A stretch of DNA of 64,000 nucleotides, taken from the NCBI RefSeq assembly GCF_029109325.1, contig NZ_JAQKQJ010000006.1, positions 1 to 64,000 of the forward strand, in the 5' to 3' direction. A model generated the notes under the pieces. It saw only the letters and a list, made by a program, of their open reading frames with translations, was not told the DNA's origin and did no database searches. The DNA is from Nodosilinea sp. PGN35. GTDB lineage: Bacteria; Cyanobacteriota; Cyanobacteriia; Phormidesmidales; Phormidesmidaceae. The stretch's first letter is position 1; each line of letters begins with the position of its first letter. The translations under genes were made by a program, and so were the position numbers. This document shows, piece by piece, positions 25,719-33,953 of the stretch.

Positions 25719-26043
25719 TCACTGCTCCTAGCTGTTTTGACGGGAGGGGCATGCTACCGAGGCCAATCCGGGGGGCAGCTGCCAGGGATGTATCGTCAAG
25801 GCTTTCACTTTCACTATAGAGAATTAAAAAACAAATTGTATACAGTACACAAAATGACAGGGGCGCGATTGGGCTAGCCGCATTGGCGATTGTCAACCCT
25901 CTGACCCTGGCAGACGATATTCATACTCAATCTTTAAGAACCTGCCCGAGAGTTCACCAACTTGTCATCCTGAGGACTTCAGAAACAGCTGGATTTTTCT
26001 GGGCCACAGAGAAAAGGTAACTGTCCAAATTTGGCATACCATC
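25719..26043. other. Divergent promoter region between hpxO and a small gene
   Basis: A 325-base spacer without a gene between divergent starts at 25718 and 26044. The part near 25805-25860 is AT-rich and holds the dyad listed separately. The right part has no clear repeat. Confidence 0.5.
25836..25852. promoter_or_regulatory. Candidate operator of hpxO
   Basis: TTGTATACAGTACACAA is a dyad centred on one A with a single mismatched pair. It resembles the TTGTATACAA style of many GntR-family operators. It lies 118-134 bases upstream of the hpxO start codon, in the AT-rich part of the spacer. Confidence 0.45.
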
Positions 26044-26265
26044 ATGTGGCATCGTTTCTCTGTAGTGCTTGCTATTGTTGTGGGTGGCGTTGGGGGCTGG
26101 GGCTATGGGGCCCTATCTCCCCAGCTGACCGCTGCGCCCTTGTCCCCCGGTGTTGAATCCCCCAGCGCATCGGCTCCGGGAGCCGATGCCGAGGCGGTGG
26201 CCAGTACCTACATCCAAAGTCAAAAGCGCTCGGGCAGCGGGCGGCGGCGGATGCGCGGCAGCTAG
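26044..26265 (+). CDS. Small exported protein, unknown
   Basis: A 73-residue protein with an N-terminal hydrophobic helix (SVVLAIVVGGVGGWGYGAL) that may be a signal peptide or anchor. The remainder is low-complexity, rich in Ser, Pro and Ala, and ends in a basic GSGRRRMRG tail. No family is recognised. Its stop overlaps the end of the convergent TPR gene by 4 bases. It may be real, but the evidence is limited to a clean ATG and a plausible export helix. Confidence 0.45.
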   Translation: MWHRFSVVLAIVVGGVGGWGYGALSPQLTAAPLSPGVESPSASAPGADAEAVASTYIQSQKRSGSGRRRMRGS

Positions 26266-28196
26266 AGCCCCTCGGCCTGAGCAGCCCGGAGTTTTTCCAG
26301 CTGGTACTTGGCGTCGTCGAAGCAGCCCAGACGGCTGACGTCGAGGCAGGCGCTAGCCACGGTTTCTAAGTCGGCGATCGCACGCTCAAGATCCCCCAGC
26401 TCCGCATGGAGCAGCCCCCGGTCGTAGTAGGCGAAGGGATGGTTGGGGTTGAGCTGAATCGTCTGATTAAAGTCGGCCATGGCCCCGCCCAAGTCCCCTA
26501 GGTCTTGGCGCGTCAGCCCACGGTTGTAGTAGGGCTCCGGGCTGCCAGCATTGATTTGAATCGCAATGGTAAAATCCTGAATTGCCCCCTGAAAATCGTT
26601 GAGCCGCCGCTTGACCAGGCCCCGATTTTCGTAGGCCAGGCTGTTGTTGGGGCGCAGGTTGACGGCCTCGGTGCAGTCGTTGAGAGCGGCGGCATGGTCC
26701 TCCAGGTTCGACAGCGACAGGCAGCGATTCAGGTAGGCGTCGGCCTTGCTCTCGGGGTCGTTGGCCAGGTTGATGGCAGCGGTGTAGTCTTGCAGGGCAC
26801 CGGCTTCGTCGCCCAGTTCGGCGCGGGCGTTGCCCCGGTTGATGTGGGCATCGACGTAGGTATCCTGGTGAAGGAGGGCATCGCTGTAGTCGGCGATCGC
26901 CCCCTGCAAATCTCCCAGCTGAAAGCGCAAATTGCCCCGCTGAAAATACCAGGTGGCCCGGTCGGGGTCGTTTTGAATAGCGTTGGTCAGGTCTTGGAGC
27001 GCCTGCTCCGACTGGCCGGATTCCCACAGCAGGGCGGCGCGCTGGGCGAGGGCCGCGCTGTGGTTGGGCCTCAGCGCCAGGGCCTGGTTGAGGTAGTTGA
27101 GCGAGTCGTTGCGTTGTCCCACCTGCTTGGTGGCTTCGGCCTGCCTCAGCAGGCTGTGGACGGTCATGGCCTGGGGAAGGCGCAGCAGCAGTACCCCGGC
27201 TGCGGCCAGCAGGGCCAGCGTAGCGCCAGCGGCCAGCCAGATTCCGCGTCGGTGGGCCAATCGACCAGAGCGGCCAGGGGGGAGCGCTGCGGTCGTCTCT
27301 GTCTCCATTGCATCGGTCTCCTGGGGTGAGGGGCTAGCTTCGGCTGACACGGGCGGCGCAACCCGCTCGCTCAGAGCTAGCAGAATATCTTTGGCCTGGT
27401 GATACTGCGCCTCGGGCTGGGGCGACACCATTTTGAGCAAAATGTCTTTGAGCGGGCTGGTCAGCGTCGAGCATTCGTCGAGCTGTAGCTTGACCTGGGC
27501 CAAAAAGTCGTCCTGGCTGAGGCGAGGAATGGCTTCGTTGGACAGGCCCGTGGCCATCTGCACGGCAATCATGCCCAGGGCAAAATGGTCGGCGGCAAAG
27601 CGGGTGTACTGGCGGTGCTTGACCTGGGGCAGGTAGGCCGACTCAGCATTGGGGGCGATGGGGTGGCCGTTGGTGTCTGGCGACGGCTCTGGGGTGCCCG
27701 TATCTTGAATGAGGCCAAAGTCTACCAGCACCAGGTGGCCGCGATCGCGGTGGCGAATTAGATTGTTGGGGTGCAGATTTTGGTGGGCGATGCCGTGGCG
27801 CTGAATCAGGTCTAAAATGCCCAGGCTCTCCATTAGAAAGCGCAGCACTTCGGCCTCGAGGCGGGGCTTGCCCTCGGCCAGCTCGGCCATCAGGGAGTGG
27901 CCTACCACATAGTCGCGCACCCAGTAAAAATCCTGGCCTTCTTGCACTGTGGAGAGGTTTCTGGCGATCGCATCGTGCTCGCCCACGCGCTTCAGCAGGT
28001 TGACCCGCTTGGCCAGCAAATCGTTGAGAAACTTGAGGGTGATGGTGTTGTGAGCCGGCAGCTGTAAATGTTTGACGATGCATTTGGCCTTCGCCGGACT
28101 GCCGTGATCGGTCATCAGGTAGGTCTTGGTGTAGGCCTTAGTACTGACAACTCGAATGAACTGAAACCGTCCATCGATCAGTCGTTTCACAACCAT
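26262..28196 (-). CDS. Degenerate Ser/Thr kinase domain with membrane anchor and TPR repeats
   Basis: A 644-residue membrane receptor. Residues about 1-270 are a Hanks-type kinase fold; the ATP-anchoring Lys42 (CIVKHL) and DFG Asp159 are present, but the catalytic HRD reads HQN (138-140) and the following Lys of the DxKxxN loop is His, so it is probably a pseudokinase. The Gly-rich loop is also poor. A membrane helix lies near 320-340, and the C-terminal part (about 360-630) carries some seven TPR repeats, including YYNRGLTRQDLGDLGGAMAD. The TPR part would be periplasmic. ATG at 28196 is preferred to a GTG at 28220. Confidence 0.85.
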   Translation of the reverse strand: MVVKRLIDGRFQFIRVVSTKAYTKTYLMTDHGSPAKAKCIVKHLQLPAHNTITLKFLNDLLAKRVNLLKRVGEHDAIARNLSTVQEGQDFYWVRDYVVGHSLMAELAEGKPRLEAEVLRFLMESLGILDLIQRHGIAHQNLHPNNLIRHRDRGHLVLVDFGLIQDTGTPEPSPDTNGHPIAPNAESAYLPQVKHRQYTRFAADHFALGMIAVQMATGLSNEAIPRLSQDDFLAQVKLQLDECSTLTSPLKDILLKMVSPQPEAQYHQAKDILLALSERVAPPVSAEASPSPQETDAMETETTAALPPGRSGRLAHRRGIWLAAGATLALLAAAGVLLLRLPQAMTVHSLLRQAEATKQVGQRNDSLNYLNQALALRPNHSAALAQRAALLWESGQSEQALQDLTNAIQNDPDRATWYFQRGNLRFQLGDLQGAIADYSDALLHQDTYVDAHINRGNARAELGDEAGALQDYTAAINLANDPESKADAYLNRCLSLSNLEDHAAALNDCTEAVNLRPNNSLAYENRGLVKRRLNDFQGAIQDFTIAIQINAGSPEPYYNRGLTRQDLGDLGGAMADFNQTIQLNPNHPFAYYDRGLLHAELGDLERAIADLETVASACLDVSRLGCFDDAKYQLEKLRAAQAEGL

Positions 28197-28471
28197 TGGA
28201 TTTTGCCGAGGTAAATGCACCGGACTACGGCGTCACCCGTAACCCTAAGCCGTCGTACACCATTAGCATGCTGCCGTTACTGGAGAATTTTGGACCCTGA
28301 CAACTAAGGCATCTCGACCCAGTGACGGGTCAATCATAGCTGCTAAAAATAGGTTCAGGTGTAGCGTCGATTTCAGGAAAAAACCAGCCTGGGTTCAATC
28401 TATCCCAGAGCTGAAACTCAAACGGCAGGTAGCTAAGATGAGTAGAACGACCCATCAGCAGCAATACTACT

Positions 28472-28882
28472 ATGTACTGTGTAATTTACGACGGTAACTG
28501 CAATCTCTGCGTCAGTCTGGTGCAGTTGCTGGAGTCCCTCGATCGCGGCACCCAGTTCCAGTATGTGCCCATGCAGGATGCCAGCACCCTGGCCCGCTAT
28601 CGCATCACTCCCCAGGACTGCGAGGCGGGCATGATCGTAATTGATATAGCCACCCCAGAGCGCCGCTGGCAGGGCAGCGCCGCCGCTGAAGAAATTGGCC
28701 GCCTGCTGCCCCTGGGCAACCCGTTTGTTCAGGCCTATCGGGCGCTGCCTGGGGCCAAGGCGGCGGGCGATTCGATCTATGCCTTCGTGCGCGATCGCCG
28801 CTACGAGCTGTTTGGTCAGCGCTCGGCACGCTACGACTCAGCCTACCCGCTCTGCGACGGAGATGGGTGTATCCACAGATGA
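28472..28882 (+). CDS. DCC-family (DUF393) thiol-disulfide protein
   Basis: A 136-residue thioredoxin-fold protein of the DCC family, named for its N-terminal DGNCNLC (residues 7-13), which is complete here with both cysteines. The body continues with the usual AFVRDRRYELFGQ and a CDGDGC motif near the C-terminus. Members are thought to act in redox reactions, but substrates are unknown. It has no signal peptide. The next gene starts 100 bases on. Confidence 0.85.
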   Translation: MYCVIYDGNCNLCVSLVQLLESLDRGTQFQYVPMQDASTLARYRITPQDCEAGMIVIDIATPERRWQGSAAAEEIGRLLPLGNPFVQAYRALPGAKAAGDSIYAFVRDRRYELFGQRSARYDSAYPLCDGDGCIHR

Positions 28883-28981
28883 GGGGTCTGGCCCCCCATC
28901 GGTACTCTAGAAACATACCGACAGCAGCCTTCCTGAGGTTGGGCGGGCTGTCCCCTAGTGGTTGACCCAAGGAGAACCGTG

Positions 28982-29365
28982 ATGAGCCTGCGATCGCAAT
29001 TCGCCCTAGCCACCCTCAGCATTTTGGCCGCCGCTGCCCTGGCCGCCACCGCCGCCGAAGCTCGCCCTGGCCAGGGTCGAGGCCATCGCCCTCAGCCCAG
29101 CGCTCCCGTTGGCCAGGTAGTGCCCCAGGTTGAGTCCCCCACGGCTACCGTCGCAACCCCTGACGTCACGATTGAAACCTCTGGCGCTGTTGTCGAGAGC
29201 CCTGAACCCGAGACGGCCCTGGTCGGCGAACCCACAGCGGAGCATGAAAACCTACCGCCGGGTCTGCAACGCCAGGCTGCTAGCGATCGCGGTCTGCCCC
29301 CCGGTCTTCAGCGCCAGGCGGAGCGCGATCGCGGCCTACCTCCCGGTTTGCAGCGCAGCCGCTAG
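28982..29365 (+). CDS. Secreted protein with three LPPGLQR repeats
   Basis: A 127-residue exported protein: signal peptide ending ATAAEARPG (about 1-26), a low-complexity Pro/Val/Thr/Glu middle, and three C-terminal repeats built on LPPGLQRQ..DRG (about 92-124). The ATG at 28982 is chosen over an upstream codon at 28958 because it begins the signal peptide. The repeat is echoed at the DNA level by repeated GCGATCGCGG. Function is unknown; a terminator hairpin follows. Confidence 0.7.
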   Translation: MSLRSQFALATLSILAAAALAATAAEARPGQGRGHRPQPSAPVGQVVPQVESPTATVATPDVTIETSGAVVESPEPETALVGEPTAEHENLPPGLQRQAASDRGLPPGLQRQAERDRGLPPGLQRSR

Positions 29366-29390
29366 ATGCCCTAGCCACGTTGGTTTTAGG

Positions 29391-29449
29391 AACCGGTTGC
29401 CTGTTGAGCTGTCCAACGCACGCATGGACACATCCCCAGGCAACCGGTT
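29391..29449 (+). terminator. 13-bp inverted repeat, terminator-like
   Basis: AACCGGTTGCCTG at 29391-29403 is repeated in reverse complement at 29437-29449, followed by TTCGTTTGG. The 33-base loop is long, but the arms are perfect. It lies 26 bases after the stop of the LPPGLQR-repeat gene. Confidence 0.65.
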
Positions 29450-29545
29450 TCGTTTGGAACGGTAGCCGGTGAATTAGGACAGCCTAAAACACCAGAACTC
29501 AAACCTGTTGGGCATTTTTCGTTCTTCTATTTTCGCTCTTTTGCT

Positions 29546-31888
29546 CTATCTGCTCTGGGCCACCCCCGACTCCGGATTCACCCGCACCCGAGCAAACTTG
29601 AGACCGTTGACCCCCTGGAGGGGTTCTACCGTGCCCTGCTCAATGTCACCCGCCACGATGCCCTCGCGGTGCAGGTAGCGCAGGTAGCGCTCGTACTCCT
29701 GCCACTCTTCACTGGTGGAGTAGACCACCGTCAGCATGCCGGGCTGGGTAATGCGATCGCCCGTTTCCGCATCGCAGGCTTTGTCAATGCGCTTTTTGAC
29801 AATTTCGTAGCGGGTGTCGCGGGTGCCCCGCACGTCGAACAGGCGCTCGGTGGTCTCATCGTGGACGATATCCACCGTGTAGCCCTGCACCAGCACCAGG
29901 TGGGTGATGGTCATGTCGGTGTTGTAGGCGGCCTTGAGGGCAAAGCCCTGGCGAGCGCAGTCGCACACCGCCCGCAGCTGCTCGTAGCGCAGCGACTTTA
30001 GCTGAAACTCCGTGAAGTTGGGGTCGATGGCCTGACCGGCGTAGATCATGTGGTCAATGCCGTCGGTGGCCTCCAGATCGCAGTAGTGGGCGGTAATCGC
30101 CTGCATCGACTGCTGCCACTGGTTCCAGGTGTCGCGCAGCAGGCCATTGATGTGGCCAATGGTCTCGTCGTACACGGCGCGGGCGGTGTAGACGCAGGCG
30201 TGGTTGGCATCAATGGCGGCTTTGTACTGGGCGATCGCCGCCTCGGCCTCGGCGCTGTGCTGGGCAAAGTAGGCAAAATGCACCTCCACTTCCCCTTGCA
30301 GATAGCGCAGCAGCGTCACCTCAGAATCGACCGTCACCCCCTGCTCTAGCGCGGCAATGTGGTCGGCCAGATCGAGGGCCAGCTGTCCCACCAGGGCATT
30401 GCTGACTGCGCGGCCCGCCGCCGCCACCACAGCCAGGGCCAGGCGAAACTGAGTCAGCAAATCCTGCTGAATGGCCCGATTGCGCTCGTCTGAAGACCCG
30501 CGAATGTCGGAGATGCCGTACAGCGGATAGACGCCCTCAAACAGAATCGGGGCCGGGGGCAGCCCCAGGCTGAGGCGCTCGGCCTCCTGCTCAAACCGCC
30601 ACCGCACCGAGGGGTGAATGTTGGTAAAGCGATCCTGCACGCTGTGGCGCATGGCCGCCGTCAGCGCCGGAATCAGCGTTGTGGCGCGGCTGCAATCGGC
30701 CTGGTCAAAGGCGTAGGGCCTGGAGCTGGCCAGACCCACCAGGCCCACCATCTGGACGCTGCTGTCACCCAGCAGCGCCGTCCGCATCACCAGCGGAATC
30801 AGGAGGAGCGATCGCGTGCCCTGGGCGAGCAGGTCGCGTTCGCACTGGGTGGTGCAGTCGAGGCTGAGGTCGGGTACGTTGACTACCTCCCGCCGCTCGG
30901 TAGCCCGCAGAAAGGCCGAACCTTGCAGGTCTGCCATATCGTAGGCAACCGTGTGCCAATCGGCCTGGTCGAGGCCAGTAAACAGCTGGGCTCGGTTGTT
31001 CTCGGCACTCAGCAAAAAGCTGTCGCTGGCGCTAAACAGCTGCTTCATCAGCCCGTTGGCCTGCTCAAAGCGGCGGGTGCCCAGCACCGACTCATGGCCC
31101 ACCAGCAGCTCAATCAACGACTTGGAGGTCTCGCGATCGGTGACGTCTATACCCTCGATGAGAATCTGGCCGCTGACAGTGTACTGGCCGGGCTTGAGAG
31201 CCGCCAGCAGGTGTTTAAAGGCGGGTTCTTGGCTCAGCAGCTGGGTGGCCACCTGCTCACGGCTGGGGGGAGCTTCCCAACAGGTAGCCAGACTGGCCTG
31301 GAGAGTCGAGGCGATCGCTGTCACCTGCAAGCCCCCCTCGGCGGTTCGCAGCCTCAGCTCAATTTTGCGCTCCAGCCCGGTTTCTGAGTCGGCCAGCGAC
31401 ACCACCAGCGGTTCGTGGAGCAGCCGTTGGGAAACCAGATCGCTCGCCCCGTAGGCATAGCGCAGCACAGCGCTCAAGAAATGCCGCCGAAACCGCTCCC
31501 GCAGAGCTTTTTGATCGGCTAGCGCGAGGCGATCAAAAAAGCTCAGATCGAGGTGCCCCCCCTCAGGATGAATGCCCGTCAGTCGGCAAAAATATTGGTT
31601 GGCAAACAGCACCGGATGGGCCTGGGTCGGGGCGTCAATCTCGGTAGCCACATCGACCACTGCCATCACCAGATGGCTGTAGTGCTGAATCAAATCTAGC
31701 CAGGGCAGCACCGGCCGGGTCGGCTGGTGTCCTGGCGGAACGCCTGCGGGCTCCTGCCGAGGGCCGACAGTCGGCGCTTGAGTACTGCCCTCCAGCTTGC
31801 CCAAAGCCAGGCCCAGATCTACCCTAGGCAGAGCCTCAGCCCCGACCATTGAGTCTGTATCAATGCAGCGAGACGATTCGTTAGCCAT
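29546..31888 (-). CDS. Large GAF-domain protein with uncharacterised C-terminal half
   Basis: A 780-residue soluble protein. Residues about 60-200 resemble a PAS sensor (PVLFANQYFCRLTGI). A GAF domain spans about 280-450 (FLRATERREVVNVPDLSLD, SLLLIPLVMRTALLG, VGLVGLASSRPYAFDQAD). The last 330 residues are predicted mostly helical and match no domain I recognise. There is no kinase, cyclase, methyl-accepting or DNA-binding module, so an output is not visible; partner binding through the helical part is the simplest guess. It is transcribed alone. Confidence 0.7.
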   Translation of the reverse strand: MANESSRCIDTDSMVGAEALPRVDLGLALGKLEGSTQAPTVGPRQEPAGVPPGHQPTRPVLPWLDLIQHYSHLVMAVVDVATEIDAPTQAHPVLFANQYFCRLTGIHPEGGHLDLSFFDRLALADQKALRERFRRHFLSAVLRYAYGASDLVSQRLLHEPLVVSLADSETGLERKIELRLRTAEGGLQVTAIASTLQASLATCWEAPPSREQVATQLLSQEPAFKHLLAALKPGQYTVSGQILIEGIDVTDRETSKSLIELLVGHESVLGTRRFEQANGLMKQLFSASDSFLLSAENNRAQLFTGLDQADWHTVAYDMADLQGSAFLRATERREVVNVPDLSLDCTTQCERDLLAQGTRSLLLIPLVMRTALLGDSSVQMVGLVGLASSRPYAFDQADCSRATTLIPALTAAMRHSVQDRFTNIHPSVRWRFEQEAERLSLGLPPAPILFEGVYPLYGISDIRGSSDERNRAIQQDLLTQFRLALAVVAAAGRAVSNALVGQLALDLADHIAALEQGVTVDSEVTLLRYLQGEVEVHFAYFAQHSAEAEAAIAQYKAAIDANHACVYTARAVYDETIGHINGLLRDTWNQWQQSMQAITAHYCDLEATDGIDHMIYAGQAIDPNFTEFQLKSLRYEQLRAVCDCARQGFALKAAYNTDMTITHLVLVQGYTVDIVHDETTERLFDVRGTRDTRYEIVKKRIDKACDAETGDRITQPGMLTVVYSTSEEWQEYERYLRYLHREGIVAGDIEQGTVEPLQGVNGLKFARVRVNPESGVAQSR

Positions 31889-32243
31889 AGTTGCGTTCGG
31901 TTCACCCTTCCAACACTGTTACAAGGCAACCCCATGGAATTCCGAATCAAGTATTCAAATCTTTGCGGAATCCAGAGACGGTGCAGAGATGCAGTTAACT
32001 GCCCTCTGCTCGATGCACCCTGGATGCTGTGCCCCAGCTTTGCTGCTAGAGCTTAACCCTGACCTCAGCATACCCCTAGCCCTAGCCCACCCTCTCAGTC
32101 TTCAGGCAGAGGCGAAAAGTGCCCACAAAAAGTTTTCCATAGCTTTGCCCTTTTGGCAGACAGTCGGCTCTCCCCATACCGCTCCCAGGGCCGTCACCCC
32201 TTAGAATAGAAATCCTGCTCTGAAGATAGTCTGCCGCTGAGCC
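31889..32243. other. Gene-free divergent spacer before ffh
   Basis: 355 bases between the divergent GAF-protein gene and ffh. It should contain both promoters. I see no repeat or riboswitch-like structure; short frames through it have no coding character. Confidence 0.4.
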
Positions 32244-33719
32244 ATGTTTGAAGCCCTCTCCGATCGCCTCGAATCTGCCTGGAAAAGCCTGCGTGGCCAG
32301 GACAAAATCAGCGAGTCTAACATCGACAGCGCCCTGCGGGAGGTGCGTCGCGCCCTGCTGGAGGCCGACGTCAACCTCCAGGTGATCAAAGACTTTATCG
32401 CCCAGGTAAAAGAAAACGCCCTGGGTATTGAGGTGGTCAAGGGCGTCAGCCCCGACCAGCAGTTCATCAAAGTGGTCAACGACGAGCTGGTGCGCCTCAT
32501 GGGCGACACTAACGCCCCCCTGGCCGACTCGCCTACCAAGCCCACCGTGGTGCTGATGGCGGGCTTGCAGGGTACCGGTAAAACCACCGCCACCGCCAAG
32601 CTGGCCCTGCACCTGCGTAAAGAAAACCGCAGCACCCTGCTGGTGGCCACCGACGTCTACCGCCCCGCCGCCGTCGATCAGCTGATCACCCTCGGCAAGC
32701 AGATCGACGTGCCCGTGTTTGAGCTGGGCACCGACGCCAACCCGGTTGACATTGCCCGCCAGGGCATCGAGAAGGCCAAAGCCGACGGCGTTGACACGGT
32801 GATCGTCGACACGGCGGGCCGTTTGCAGATCGACCCCAAGATGATGGCCGAGCTGGCCGATATCAAAACCGCCATTGACCCCGACGAAGTGCTGCTGGTA
32901 GTCGATGCCATGACCGGCCAGGAGGCCGCCAACCTCACCCGCACCTTCCACGATGAAATTGGCATCACCGGGGCCATTCTCACCAAGATGGATGGTGATG
33001 CGCGGGGCGGGGCAGCCCTGTCGGTGCGGCAGATTTCGGGCCAGCCGATCAAGTTCATCGGCGTCGGCGAAAAGGTAGAGGCCCTGCAACCCTTCTACCC
33101 CGATCGCATGGCCTCCCGCATTCTCGGCATGGGCGACGTGCTCACCCTGGTGGAAAAAGCCCAGGAAGCCGTCGATATTGCCGACGCCGAAAAGCTGACC
33201 CAAAAAATTCTCGAAGCCGAGTTTGACTTCGACGACTTTCTCAAGCAGATGCGCTTTATGAAGAGCATGGGCTCCCTGGGCGGCATCATGAAGCTGATCC
33301 CCGGCATGGGCAAGCAGATCACGGGTGAAATGCTGGAGCAGGGCGAGGTGCAGCTCAAGCGCTGCGAAGCCATGATCAACTCCATGACCACCGAGGAGCG
33401 CAAGCACCCTAACCTGCTCTCCAGCTCCCCCAGCCGCCGCCGCCGCATTGCCAAGGGCTCGGGCCACCAGGAGAAAGACGTGGGCAAGCTGGTCAGCGAC
33501 TTCACCAAGATGCGCACGATGATGCAGCAGATGGGTCGCGGTGGCGGCCTGCCCGGCATGGGTGGCGGTATGCCCGGCATGGGCGGCGGCTTCCCTGGGA
33601 TGGGGGGCGGCATGCCAGGGCTTCCGGGCATGGGCGGTGGGGCGCAGCCAGGGTTTCGCCCCCCCAGCGGCAAAAAGCAAAAGAGCCAAAAGAAAAAGAA
33701 GGGGTTTGGTCAACTCTAG
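32244..33719 (+). CDS. ffh: Signal recognition particle protein Ffh
   Basis: The GTPase that binds signal sequences on ribosomes with the SRP RNA and delivers them to FtsY. In 491 residues: N domain (about 1-90), G domain with P-loop GLQGTGKTTATAKLA (about 106-120), DTAGR and TKMDGDARGG, then the methionine-rich M domain (about 300-430), including the RNA-binding SPSRRRRIAKGSG. The tail is unusual: about 50 residues of MPGMGGG-type repeats, ending in a lysine-rich KKQKSQKKKKGFGQL. The SRP RNA gene is not found in the window. Confidence 0.95.
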   Translation: MFEALSDRLESAWKSLRGQDKISESNIDSALREVRRALLEADVNLQVIKDFIAQVKENALGIEVVKGVSPDQQFIKVVNDELVRLMGDTNAPLADSPTKPTVVLMAGLQGTGKTTATAKLALHLRKENRSTLLVATDVYRPAAVDQLITLGKQIDVPVFELGTDANPVDIARQGIEKAKADGVDTVIVDTAGRLQIDPKMMAELADIKTAIDPDEVLLVVDAMTGQEAANLTRTFHDEIGITGAILTKMDGDARGGAALSVRQISGQPIKFIGVGEKVEALQPFYPDRMASRILGMGDVLTLVEKAQEAVDIADAEKLTQKILEAEFDFDDFLKQMRFMKSMGSLGGIMKLIPGMGKQITGEMLEQGEVQLKRCEAMINSMTTEERKHPNLLSSSPSRRRRIAKGSGHQEKDVGKLVSDFTKMRTMMQQMGRGGGLPGMGGGMPGMGGGFPGMGGGMPGLPGMGGGAQPGFRPPSGKKQKSQKKKKGFGQL

Positions 33720-33953
33720 TCAGAGTTATTCATAACCCGATGCTGAGCCTGACCAAACGTTTGCCTGGCAGGGAACTCACGGGTCGTCAAGCGACTGGGA
33801 CGTTTCCGGATCAACCTGTAGCCGCGAATGCACCCTACGGTGGGGCCTTTTGGGAATCGGGGTTGTGTGACTCGGATTTGGTATGAGCCGATCGCGAGTA
33901 AACCAGGCTAGGGGGGCGGCCAGCCTGGGGCGGACGGCAGGATGAGGGTGTAC

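Noticed and set aside
32082..33713. Long reading frame on the minus strand opposite ffh
   Set aside because: It is His/Leu/Gly-rich, has no recognisable fold, and is the reverse shadow of a conserved household gene.
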